Shown: positions 5,907-12,117 of the stretch, in pieces | Numbering within the stretch: the stretch's first letter is position 1 | How the letters are laid out: each line of letters opens with the position of its first letter | NCBI GenBank assembly: GCA_020028375.1 | Contig: JAHZNX010000036.1 | Coordinates: 1 to 12,117, forward strand | DNA: 12,117 nt | Origin: Betaproteobacteria bacterium | Lineage (GTDB): Bacteria; Pseudomonadota; Gammaproteobacteria; Burkholderiales; SG8-41 | Direction of reading: 5' to 3' | Notes under the pieces: model-generated | What the model was told of the DNA's origin: nothing | Databases searched by the model: none | The model's input: the letters and a program-made list of their open reading frames with translations, nothing else | Made by a program: the position numbers and the translations under genes

Positions 5907-8050
5907 GCGCGGGCCCAGCGCACCACCAGTACTGTCACGTCGTCGGCCATTTCGGCTCCCGCAGAGAACCTGCGGACCTCGTCGTTTACGGCCTCGACTT
6001 GCTCCGCGGCGGATAGACCTGCCGGCATCTTCGCCAGCAGCCGGTCGAGCCGTGCCCGCCCGAACAGCTCGCCGGCGGAATTCATGGCCTCGGCCACGCC
6101 ATCGCTCACCAGGATCAGCGACTCGCCCCGCGCCATGCGCGCGTGTGCCGCCGCGTACGGGTAGTTTTCCAGAGTGCACAGCGGCGGTCCCGCGGCCTTG
6201 AGTTGGCGTACGCTTCCGCCGCCCGCGCCTATCTGCTGAGGCGGCTCGTGCCCGGCATTGCAATAGGCGAGCTCCCCGGTCTCCACATCGAGCATGCAGG
6301 CAACCAGCGTCACAAACAGGAGCTCCGGGTTCTCCCGCGTGATCTCGACGTTGGCTTCGGCCATCGTGCGGCCGAGGTCGGGCAGGCTGCGCAGCGCGGC
6401 GCTCTTGTAGAGCGCCTTCGACAGCGCCATGAAGATGCTCGCAGGCATGCCCTTGCCCGAGACGTCGCCCACCATGAAAAACAGGCGCGACTTTCCGATC
6501 ATGTAGAAGTCGTAGAGATCTCCGCCCACTTCGCGCGCCGGCTCCATGCTCGCGTGCAGATCGAAGCGCCGCTCGTCCCCGAACGCGAGCGCCGGCACCG
6601 GCAGCATGCCGATCTGGACACGGCGCGCGGCCTCCAGCTCGCCCGCCATCCGCGCGGCCGCTTCCCGCTCGGCCTGGAGCTCGCGTTGCAGGCGCTCGCG
6701 CTGGCGCGCCGACTCGGCGAGCGTGGTGCGCAGCAGCCCACCGAACACGAGGTTGAGGTCGATCACCGGCGCGGCCGCGTCGAACAGGACCCCGGTGTAG
6801 CGGTAGAGCGCCATGCCGAGGAGAAGCAGCCCGCCCGTCGCCGCGCCGAGGATGAGCGAGGAGCGCGCGGGCGACAGCGCCGGAACCGCGAACACGAGCA
6901 GGGCGCCGAGGACTACGATGAGCGCCGTCTCCGCCCACCGCGCCCAGCGCGGGCGTCCGAGCAGGTTGCCGTCGAAGATGTTCTCGAGCACCTGGGCGTG
7001 GACCTCGATACCGTATATGTGATCCCCGAGCGGGGTCGCCTGCAGGTCGACGAGCCCCATGCCGGTCCCGCCGAACAGCACCAGCTTGCCGGCGATTCTC
7101 TCGGCGTCGACGGTGCCGGCGAGAACATCCGCCGCCGACACGAAGCGCGCGGGGTCGTGCGGTCCGAATCGCACCCAGATGTGGCCGTCGGCATCGGGCC
7201 GGATGCGGGCGTCCCCGATCTCGATCGACTCGATGCCGTGCGCGCCGGTGCGAATCACGAATGCCGCCTCCCTCACGCCGACGCGCAGCGTCTCCAGGCT
7301 GAGCGAAGGGAAGGGGGTGTTGGCGACGGCGGCGAGCAAGGGGACGCGGCGCACCACGCCGTGGCGCACGTCGGCGTTCAGCAGTCCGCGGCTCGTTGCA
7401 GCGGCGTCGATTGTTTCGGTGCTCGCCAGCGCGGAGGGAAAATGCCGGAGAATGGGCAGCGGATCGCCCTGCAAGCGGAACGACGCCGCCGAGCGCGGCA
7501 CCGCTCCTTCGGCGCGCTCGTAGGTTCCCGCGACCCCGAGCACCACCGGCAGCCGCTTGATGGCTGCGGCAAGCACTTCGTCGTTGCTCAACAGGCTTTT
7601 CAGCTGGAGCGCGAGGGCGCTTCCGATCTGGGGGTGCAACTCGGCGATCGCGCCCGGGGAGAGCCGGTCGGGCTCGGCGAAGATGACATCCACCCCCACC
7701 GCGAGCGGGCGGTATTCGGCAAGACGTTCGAAAACGCGCGCGACCAGCGTGCGCGGCCACGGCCACTGCCCGAGCTGCGCGAGGCTTTTCTCGTCCACGG
7801 CGACGATCACCGCCGGGGCCGATACGCGGCTCCGCGGCATCATCGCCTGATAGGCGTCGAACCAGGCGTTGCGCAGCCAGGATTGGAGGGGCGTGTCGGC
7901 GAAATGGTGCACGCCGGCAAGGATGACGAGTAAGACGGCACCAAGAAACCGCGGGCGCCGCAGCCAGGCGCTCCACGCCGTGCCCTCCACTGCGGTCTGC
8001 GGCCGGATACTCACGGCATTACCGGGCCACCCGCGCGCCACGACGCTCAC
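5903..8050 (-). CDS. CHASE2-domain SpoIIE-type PP2C phosphatase (membrane sensor)
   Basis: Membrane receptor phosphatase of 715 residues. It has an N-terminal transmembrane helix (about 34-50), a periplasmic CHASE2 domain (about 52-365, with I-V-A-V-D-E-K-S-L near 82-90 and Y-G-I-E-V-H-A-Q-V near 346-354), three transmembrane helices (about 374-392, 398-417, 423-441), a helical linker (about 445-480) and a SpoIIE/PP2C domain (about 485-712). Metal-binding aspartates are visible at D511 (G-G-D-L-Y-D), D529 (G-D-V-S-G-K-G), D650 (S-D-G) and D703/D704 (A-D-D-V-T), so it should be an active Mn/Mg-dependent serine phosphatase. The GTG start at 8048-8050 overlaps the MBL stop as GTGA, with GGAG 8 bases upstream; an in-frame reading further upstream is a shadow of the MBL gene. 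Likely job: dephosphorylate the STAS protein of the same operon in response to an envelope signal. The ligand is unknown. Confidence 0.93.
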   Translation of the reverse strand: MSVVARGWPGNAVSIRPQTAVEGTAWSAWLRRPRFLGAVLLVILAGVHHFADTPLQSWLRNAWFDAYQAMMPRSRVSAPAVIVAVDEKSLAQLGQWPWPRTLVARVFERLAEYRPLAVGVDVIFAEPDRLSPGAIAELHPQIGSALALQLKSLLSNDEVLAAAIKRLPVVLGVAGTYERAEGAVPRSAASFRLQGDPLPILRHFPSALASTETIDAAATSRGLLNADVRHGVVRRVPLLAAVANTPFPSLSLETLRVGVREAAFVIRTGAHGIESIEIGDARIRPDADGHIWVRFGPHDPARFVSAADVLAGTVDAERIAGKLVLFGGTGMGLVDLQATPLGDHIYGIEVHAQVLENIFDGNLLGRPRWARWAETALIVVLGALLVFAVPALSPARSSLILGAATGGLLLLGMALYRYTGVLFDAAAPVIDLNLVFGGLLRTTLAESARQRERLQRELQAEREAAARMAGELEAARRVQIGMLPVPALAFGDERRFDLHASMEPAREVGGDLYDFYMIGKSRLFFMVGDVSGKGMPASIFMALSKALYKSAALRSLPDLGRTMAEANVEITRENPELLFVTLVACMLDVETGELAYCNAGHEPPQQIGAGGGSVRQLKAAGPPLCTLENYPYAAAHARMARGESLILVSDGVAEAMNSAGELFGRARLDRLLAKMPAGLSAAEQVEAVNDEVRRFSAGAEMADDVTVLVVRWARA

Positions 8051-9006
8051 ACCGTTATCTCCAGGCCGTCGTAGGCACTGGAGATGCGCAACGCGTGACC
8101 GCTGCGGGTGATCTCCTCGAGCCGGAGGGTTTCCCGCAGCACCGAGGCAATCTTCGCGTCGTCGTGGACGGGCTCGTGGTGGTAGAGGCAGAGGTGCTTC
8201 ACACGCGCGTGCTGGCACAGTTCGACGCCGACGACGTTGCTCGAGTGGCCCCAGTCCTCCTTGACCGAGACCGTGTCGGCCAGCGAGTACATGGCGTCGA
8301 AGATCACGAGGTCGGCGTCGCGGAAGAACCGCACCACCTCGTCCGTGGAGGCGGCGTCGTCGGGCATGTGCTCGGAGTCGGTCGAGTAGACGACGACCTT
8401 GCCGCCGCGCTCGAAGCGGTAGCCGTAGGAGTCGCCGCTGTGCTGCTGCAGCTTGGGCGTGACGTCGAGACCGGCGTGGCGGACGCGCCGGCCCGCCTCG
8501 AGCTTCACGAACTCGATCTTCGCGGAGAGCCGGGAGAAGTCCACCGGAAAGCACGGCGCGGCGTGCTGCTTGCGGAAGGTCTCCTCGATGCCGGCGTGGC
8601 AGCCGTAGATCACGATGCGGTTGCCCGCGATATAGGCGTGGGGAAAAAACGGGAACCCCATGATGTGGTCCCAGTGCAGATGGGACATGAAGACGTGGAA
8701 GGTGCACGGCGTGCGCGGGCCCTTCCGGGCAAGCACGTCAAGGCCGAAGGGACGCACGCCGGTTCCGAGGTCGCACAGCACGTACTCGTCAGTGCCAAGG
8801 TCGAGCTCGACGCAGGAGGAGTTCCCGCCATAGGTGTGCGAGATCGCGAAGGACAGATCGCGTGCGACGAACGCCTCGGCTTCGGCCCGGGTTTTCAGGT
8901 TCCGACCCGCCGCCGCGAGCAGTGCCTCCACGATCTTGACTTTGATGTCCTCGGCGGTAAGCGAGACCGGCAGCGAGCCGCGCGTGCCCCAGAAACGTAC
9001 GCGCAT
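8047..9006 (-). CDS. Metallo-beta-lactamase-fold hydrolase
   Basis: Cytosolic MBL-superfamily protein of 319 residues, starting with the R-F-W-G-T-R-G-S-L-P signature common to a large group of phosphodiesterase/RNase Z-like members. The metal site is complete: H109-x-H111-x-D113-H114 (S-H-L-H-W-D-H), H189 (Q-Q-H-S-G), D210 (Y-S-T-D) and a late His pair at H276/H277. Substrates in this group include cyclic nucleotides, cyclic phosphates and nucleic acids; no substrate can be assigned here. An insertion of about 45 residues (15-57) separates the signature from the S-H-T-Y-G-G-N-S-S-C strand. It lies 6 bases after the STAS gene and overlaps the phosphatase start, so it is embedded in the signalling operon. 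A second-messenger-degrading role in that pathway is a guess from context. Confidence 0.92.
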   Translation of the reverse strand: MRVRFWGTRGSLPVSLTAEDIKVKIVEALLAAAGRNLKTRAEAEAFVARDLSFAISHTYGGNSSCVELDLGTDEYVLCDLGTGVRPFGLDVLARKGPRTPCTFHVFMSHLHWDHIMGFPFFPHAYIAGNRIVIYGCHAGIEETFRKQHAAPCFPVDFSRLSAKIEFVKLEAGRRVRHAGLDVTPKLQQHSGDSYGYRFERGGKVVVYSTDSEHMPDDAASTDEVVRFFRDADLVIFDAMYSLADTVSVKEDWGHSSNVVGVELCQHARVKHLCLYHHEPVHDDAKIASVLRETLRLEEITRSGHALRISSAYDGLEITV

Positions 9007-9012
9007 CGCCAG

Positions 9013-9387
9013 CTATCCGGTATGGGTCATGGCCGCTGCCTTCGGGGAGAGGGCGCGCAACGCATCCTGGACGGAGTCGAAGACGTCGAATACCAGCGTG
9101 AACCGGCTGATCTCGAAAATCTCGCGCACCACCGGCTGCAACGACACCGCGACGAGCCGGCCTTTACGGGGACGGACCTCCTTCGCGGCGATCATGAGCA
9201 CGCGCAGTCCGGCGCTGCTGACGTACTCGAGCCGCGAGAGGTCGAGAACGATCTGGTCGCGGCCCGCCGCGCAGTTCACGAGATGCGGCAGCAGGGCCGC
9301 CTTGAATTCCTCGGCGTTCATATAGTCGATGCGTCCCTTGACCGCGACCACGAGAACGTCCGAGTAACGTACTGCGCTGACTTGCAA
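9013..9387 (-). CDS. STAS-domain anti-sigma factor antagonist
   Basis: Single STAS domain of 124 residues, the SpoIIAA/RsbV type. The phosphoacceptor loop reads L-E-Y-V-S-S-A-G-L (53-61). S58 aligns best with the phosphorylated Ser of the D-S-(S/T)-G motif, S57 being the alternative. A buried strand pattern V-L-V-V-A-V-K-G-R-I-D (11-21) and I-V-L-D-L-S (46-51) completes the fold. In partner switching it is phosphorylated by a HATPase kinase and dephosphorylated by a PP2C phosphatase; both are encoded nearby. Translation starts with TTG at 9385-9387, supported by GAGGAG about 8 bases upstream, because no ATG or GTG gives the intact first strand. It is the first gene of the STAS-MBL-phosphatase operon (6-base gap, then 4-base overlap). 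Confidence 0.92.
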   Translation of the reverse strand: MQVSAVRYSDVLVVAVKGRIDYMNAEEFKAALLPHLVNCAAGRDQIVLDLSRLEYVSSAGLRVLMIAAKEVRPRKGRLVAVSLQPVVREIFEISRFTLVFDVFDSVQDALRALSPKAAAMTHTG

Positions 9388-9455
9388 TTCGTGTTCTCCT
9401 CGCCGGCAGCGCGAGAGTAGTCGGTGCTGCGTCCGCGGGCGCGCTGCCTGGCGTG

Positions 9456-9461
9456 ATTGTA
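9456..9461 (-). promoter_or_regulatory. Candidate -10 element upstream of the STAS operon
   Basis: Reading the minus strand, GGATACAATCACG contains TACAAT, one mismatch from the -10 consensus, about 68 bases ahead of the TTG start. No recognisable -35 lies 16-18 bases further upstream, where the sequence is a GC-rich stem-loop. The element would therefore need an activator or an alternative sigma factor, or it may be fortuitous. Confidence 0.28.
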
Positions 9462-9473
9462 TCCGATCAGGGG

Positions 9474-9494
9474 GCGCCCGCAGGAAGCGGGCGC
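9474..9494. other. Perfect GC-rich stem-loop between the two-TM gene and the STAS operon
   Basis: GCGCCCGC (9474-9481), loop AGGAA, GCGGGCGC (9487-9494) make an 8-bp all-GC stem that begins one base after the stop codon of the 9496-9786 minus-strand gene. No T-tract follows it on the minus strand (GCCCCCTGATC), so it is at best a poor intrinsic terminator. It could act as an mRNA 3'-end stabiliser or slow the polymerase before the STAS operon promoter. Confidence 0.45.
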
Positions 9495-9495
9495 T

Positions 9496-9786
9496 TCAGG
9501 CGCCGGGAGGCAGGTGGGGATCCTGCGGGCGCTCGCGGTCGACGACCTCGTACTCGGTGGTCAGGTAGCTGGTTTCCTCCGCTCGCCTGATCTTGCGCCG
9601 CAACCACCATACCCGGATCAGAAAGAGCGCTGCCAGCACTGCGCCCGCAACCAGCGCCGCGGCAAGGAAAAAGAAAGCGAATACGATCAATGCCAGCGCC
9701 AGAACGCCGATGACGAGCCGTTCCACGATCGCGGCGGCTGACGGGAGCGCTCGCCTCCGGACGGTATCGGGATCATCTCTTGTCAT
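9496..9786 (-). CDS. Small two-helix membrane protein of unknown function
   Basis: No family recognised. The 96-residue product has a polar, Arg-rich N-terminus (1-18), two hydrophobic segments, probably an antiparallel hairpin (about 20-39, V-E-R-L-V-I-G-V-L-A-L-A-L-I-V-F-A-F, and 41-59, L-A-A-A-L-V-A-G-A-V-L-A-A-L-F-L-I), then a basic W-W-L-R-R-K-I-R-R stretch and an acidic-aromatic tail with T-T-E-Y-E-V-V-D-R-E. The positive-inside rule places both ends in the cytoplasm. Codon use matches neighbours and it sits alone between the Bug gene (55-base gap) and a stem-loop. No Shine-Dalgarno is evident for the ATG at 9784-9786, so the start is tentative. Confidence 0.7.
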   Translation of the reverse strand: MTRDDPDTVRRRALPSAAAIVERLVIGVLALALIVFAFFFLAAALVAGAVLAALFLIRVWWLRRKIRRAEETSYLTTEYEVVDRERPQDPHLPPGA

Positions 9787-9841
9787 CGTGAAAAGCGTGC
9801 CATGGGCTCGGTGGAATTCGCGCGCCGCGACGGTCCAGACC

Positions 9842-10810
9842 CTACTCGGGCCTGATGCCTGCCTCCCGGATCACGCTGGCCAGCCGCTTGGTCTGGGCCA
9901 GCATGTGCGCGGAGAACTGCTGCGGCGTATTGGCGATGATTTCATAGCCGGCCGGCGCGAGCCGCTCGCGCAGGTCGGGCGAGCGCAGCGCGCGGATGAA
10001 GTCCGCATGCAGCTTCGCAATCACGGGGGCGGCGGTTGCCGCGGGCACGACCGCGCCGAACCAGCTGCTGATCTCGTAGCCGGGCACGCCCGCCTCGGCG
10101 ATGGTCGGCAGCTCGGGCGCGAGGGGCGAGCGCTTTGCGCTTGCCATGGCGAGAGCCCGCGCCTTGCCGGACCTCGCGAGCGGCAGCCCCGTCGCCGTGC
10201 CGATCAGCATCATCTGGACATCGCCCGCGAGCATCGCGCCGACCGAGAGCGCGCTGCCCTTGAACGGAACGTGCACGATATCCACGCCCGCCATGCGCTT
10301 GAACAGCTCCATGCCGAGATGGAACGCGCTGCCGGTACCCGAGGACGCGTAGTTGAGCTGGCCGGGCCTGGACCTGGCGACCGCGATCAGTTCTTGCACG
10401 CTGGTGGCCGGCAACGAAGGGTGCACCAGCAGCACGTGGTTGACCGCCGCCGTCATCGTGACCGGCGCGAAGTCGCGCTGCGTGTTGTACGGGGCCTTGG
10501 GGAAGAGCAGCGGGTTCGTGACCAGCGTCGCCTCGGTGCCGGTGAGCACCGTGTAGCCGTCCGCCGGCGCCTTGGCCACGATCTCGGCCGCGACGAACCC
10601 CGAGGCGCCGGGGCGGTTGTCGATCACCACCGGCTGGCCAATGAACTCCATGAGCTTCGCCCCGAGCGCGCGATTCAATGTATCGTTGGCTCCGCCCGGG
10701 GGAGAGGTGACGACGAAGCGCACTGGCTTGGTGGGAAAGGAAACCTGCGCGTGGGCGAAGCCGCTCCAGCAGGCAACGGCGAAGAGCAGGCATGGCCACC
10801 CGTCACGCAT
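9842..10810 (-). CDS. Bug-family (TctC-like) periplasmic solute-binding protein
   Basis: Exported binding protein of 322 residues in the tripartite tricarboxylate transporter receptor (Bug) family, very abundant in Burkholderiales. The signal peptide is about 1-21 (C-L-L-F-A-V-A-C-W-S-G-F-A-H-A, cleavage after A-H-A). The mature part opens with the typical F-P-T-K-P-V-R-F-V-V-T...P-P-G-G-A-N-D-T, followed by V-I-D-N-R-P-G-A, A-P-A-D-G-Y-T and Y-A-S-S-G-T-G-S, the loops that grip carboxylate ligands in this family. Ligand identity cannot be deduced. The ATG at 10808-10810 begins the signal peptide; longer readings into the NYN gene are spurious. It follows the NYN stop by 5 bases, so it is probably cotranscribed although unrelated. 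No membrane partners (TctA/TctB type) are in the window, as is common for orphan Bug proteins. Confidence 0.95.
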   Translation of the reverse strand: MRDGWPCLLFAVACWSGFAHAQVSFPTKPVRFVVTSPPGGANDTLNRALGAKLMEFIGQPVVIDNRPGASGFVAAEIVAKAPADGYTVLTGTEATLVTNPLLFPKAPYNTQRDFAPVTMTAAVNHVLLVHPSLPATSVQELIAVARSRPGQLNYASSGTGSAFHLGMELFKRMAGVDIVHVPFKGSALSVGAMLAGDVQMMLIGTATGLPLARSGKARALAMASAKRSPLAPELPTIAEAGVPGYEISSWFGAVVPAATAAPVIAKLHADFIRALRSPDLRERLAPAGYEIIANTPQQFSAHMLAQTKRLASVIREAGIRPE

Positions 10811-10815
10811 ATCGA

Positions 10816-11631
10816 TCAGGCATCGGGATTGAGGCTCTTGATGATCACGCCGCCGGATTTCTCGTCGTGCTCGAGCGTCAGCAGCTTGCGGGCCTCCGCC
10901 TCGTCGAGCAGCTTGCCGAAGGAGCGGAAGCCGTAGTACGACTCGTTGAACCCCGGCTGGCGGCGCTTCAGTGCCTGTTTCACCATCGAGCCCCAGATTT
11001 TCTCCTCCGCGCCGCGCTCGCTGGCGAGCGCCTCGACGGTCTCCAGCACCAGGTCGAGGGCCTCCTGCTTCTTGTCGCCGCCGTCCGCCGCGGGGCCCGG
11101 GGCGGCGCCGGGCGTGGCGGCCGCGGGTTTCCTGCGGGGCTGCTTTTTTGGCTTCTCCCGCACCAGGTCGTCGTAGTAAATGAACTCGTCGCAGTTCGCG
11201 ATGAGGAGGTCGGAGGACGACTTCTTGACCCCGACGCCGATGACGGTCTTGTCGTTCTCGCGCAGCTTGGAGACCAGCGGCGAGAAGTCGGAGTCGCCGC
11301 TGATGATGACGAAGGTGTCCACGTGCGACTTGGTGTAGCACAGGTCGAGCGCGTCCACCACCATGCGGATGTCGGCCGAGTTCTTGCCCGACATGCGCAC
11401 GTGGGGGATTTCGATCAGCTCGAACGCCGCCTCGTGCATCGCCTTCTTGAAATCCTTGTAGCGATCCCAGTCGCAGTAGGCCTTCTTCACCACGATATTG
11501 CCCTTGAGCAGCAGCCGCTCGAGCACCTTCTTGACGTCGAACTCCGCGTAGCGGGCCTCGCGCACGCCGAGGGCGACGTTCTCGAAGTCGCAGAACAGCG
11601 CGAGGTTGTTGGTTTCGTTTTGCGTGGCCAT
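10816..11631 (-). CDS. NYN-domain (LabA/DUF88-type) putative RNase with C-terminal OST-HTH/LOTUS domain
   Basis: Protein of 271 residues. An N-terminal NYN/PIN-like nuclease domain (about 8-155) has the acidic residues expected for metal-dependent RNA cleavage: D15 (F-C-D-F-E-N-V), D87 (N-S-A-D-I), and D113/D115 (S-G-D-S-D-F). A low-complexity Pro/Ala/Lys linker (about 160-187) leads to an OST-HTH/LOTUS-like RNA-binding domain (about 190-266, with W-G-S-M-V-K-Q-A-L-K-R-R near 213-224 and Y-Y-G-F-R-S-F-G-K-L-L near 232-242). The domain order is known from widespread bacterial proteins of unknown target. GGAG 6 bases before the ATG at 11629-11631 supports the start. It is preceded by endonuclease V (29-base gap) and followed by the Bug gene (5-base gap). 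Confidence 0.93.
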   Translation of the reverse strand: MATQNETNNLALFCDFENVALGVREARYAEFDVKKVLERLLLKGNIVVKKAYCDWDRYKDFKKAMHEAAFELIEIPHVRMSGKNSADIRMVVDALDLCYTKSHVDTFVIISGDSDFSPLVSKLRENDKTVIGVGVKKSSSDLLIANCDEFIYYDDLVREKPKKQPRRKPAAATPGAAPGPAADGGDKKQEALDLVLETVEALASERGAEEKIWGSMVKQALKRRQPGFNESYYGFRSFGKLLDEAEARKLLTLEHDEKSGGVIIKSLNPDA

Positions 11632-11660
11632 CTAGGGCTCCGGTATGATCCAGTCGCTCA

Positions 11661-12117
11661 TTATCCCTCATCCCGGATCGGCTCGCCGCCAGAGGCGAGC
11701 CGGTGCGCCCAGCGCGTAGTTTCCGGGAGCCTGAATCCAGTGGTGCAGGCCATGACGTAGCGCACCGCCAACGGCAAGCTCAGGCGGTGGCCGATGGAGA
11801 CGTAGATCGGGCGGGTGCCCGTCCTGGATCGCAGCACCGCGCCGATGGTTTCCCCCTTGTCCCGCAGTGGCACCCACGCGCCGCGCCGCTCACTCGGCTC
11901 GCCGTGTTCCCCGATCAGCCGCGACTTAGCGACGCCGATCGTCGGCACGCCGCAAATTACCCCCAGATGACAGGCGATGCCAAAACGGCGCGGGTGGGCG
12001 AAACCCTGCCCGTCGCATAGTATGAGATCGGGCTTGACCCGCAGCCGGTCGAGCGCCGCCAGCAGGGCCGGTATCTCGCGAAACGAGAGCAGGCCCGGCA
12101 CGTAGGGAAAGCGCACC
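11661..12117 (-). CDS. nfi: Endonuclease V (deoxyinosine 3'-endonuclease), N-terminus outside window
   Basis: The 3' part of an Nfi/endonuclease V gene, which cleaves the second phosphodiester 3' of deoxyinosine and related deaminated bases in DNA repair. The visible 151-152 codons begin inside the protein (V-R-F-P-Y-V-P-G-L-L-S-F-R-E) and include two catalytic acids. E14 of this fragment lies in S-F-R-E and D35 in C-D-G-Q-G, with H41 after them; the spacing (21 and 6) equals E89/D110/H116 of Thermotoga endonuclease V as I recall. The first catalytic Asp (about residue 43) is beyond the right edge. The first codon in the window is not a start. The C-terminus (R-L-A-S-G-G-E-P) is standard. It is followed after 29 bases by the NYN gene on the same strand. 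Confidence 0.94.
   Translation of the reverse strand, partial: VRFPYVPGLLSFREIPALLAALDRLRVKPDLILCDGQGFAHPRRFGIACHLGVICGVPTIGVAKSRLIGEHGEPSERRGAWVPLRDKGETIGAVLRSRTGTRPIYVSIGHRLSLPLAVRYVMACTTGFRLPETTRWAHRLASGGEPIRDEG

Noticed and set aside
6143..7933. 596-residue plus-strand open frame opposite the CHASE2 phosphatase
   Set aside because: Arg/Glu/Ala-rich, with no domain; the minus strand holds an intact CHASE2-PP2C protein.
5742..7976. 744-residue minus-strand open frame within the phosphatase region
   Set aside because: Another reading frame of the same strand, extremely Arg-rich, overlapping the real frame that contains all PP2C motifs.
8051..8707. Longer start for the CHASE2 phosphatase extending into MBL
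   Set aside because: The extra residues are an out-of-frame reading of the MBL gene; GTG 8050 with GGAG upstream and a GTGA overlap is the better start.
8095..9420. 441-residue plus-strand open frame across MBL and STAS
   Set aside because: It spans two well-supported minus-strand genes and their junction without any motif of its own.
9474..9494. Strong intrinsic terminator
   Set aside because: The stem is perfect but lacks a T-tract on either strand, so it is listed only as a stem-loop.
10811..11671. Longer reading of the Bug protein into the NYN gene
   Set aside because: The extension is an out-of-frame shadow, and the signal peptide starts at 10810.
1..12117. tRNA, rRNA, insertion sequences, phage or integration sites
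   Set aside because: No cloverleaf-like segment, transposase motif, terminal repeats or direct-repeat attachment site was noticed on reading both strands.

Overview
The window is GC-rich (roughly two thirds G+C by eye) and gene-dense, with short intergenic gaps, 4-bp ATGA/GTGA start-stop overlaps and frequent GTG/TTG starts. A Bug-family solute-binding protein, a xanthine-dehydrogenase-family enzyme and small membrane proteins with this codon bias point to a betaproteobacterium (Burkholderiales/Rhodocyclales-like). That is inference, because no marker gene is present. Many long ORFs opposite real genes are GC-bias shadows.

Layout. (1) 1-2083, minus: a 2Fe-2S small subunit and a molybdopterin large subunit of a xanthine dehydrogenase/aldehyde oxidase-type hydroxylase; the large subunit runs off the left edge. 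(2) 2152-2934, plus: a divergent class II aldolase/adducin-type protein. (3) 2934-3254, minus: a small single-pass membrane protein with a candidate promoter and a clear intrinsic terminator. (4) 3325-4238, plus: a fluoroacetyl-CoA-thioesterase-like hotdog protein overlapping a glutamine-rich exported protein. (5) 4252-9387: a signalling block. It holds an RsbW-like HATPase (minus), divergent FecR-domain and OmpA-like lipoprotein genes (plus), and a converging minus-strand operon of STAS antagonist, metallo-beta-lactamase-fold hydrolase and CHASE2-SpoIIE phosphatase. (6) 9496-9786, minus: a small two-TM protein. (7) 9842-12117, minus: endonuclease V (truncated by the right edge), a NYN/OST-HTH protein and a Bug-type binding protein.

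The most interesting part is region 5. It contains all three classical partner-switching components: HATPase kinase/anti-sigma-like protein, STAS antagonist, and PP2C phosphatase. The phosphatase carries a periplasmic CHASE2 sensor. Interleaved are two exported proteins, FecR-domain and peptidoglycan-binding OmpA-like, that could form the envelope side of the sensor. A reasonable model is that an envelope cue perceived by CHASE2, possibly with FecR/OmpA, switches the phosphatase on STAS, which then sequesters or releases the HATPase. The final target (a sigma factor, cyclase or other) is not in the window. The MBL hydrolase sits inside the operon with an unexplained role. Two adjacent inverted repeats lie in the divergent region between the HATPase and FecR genes.
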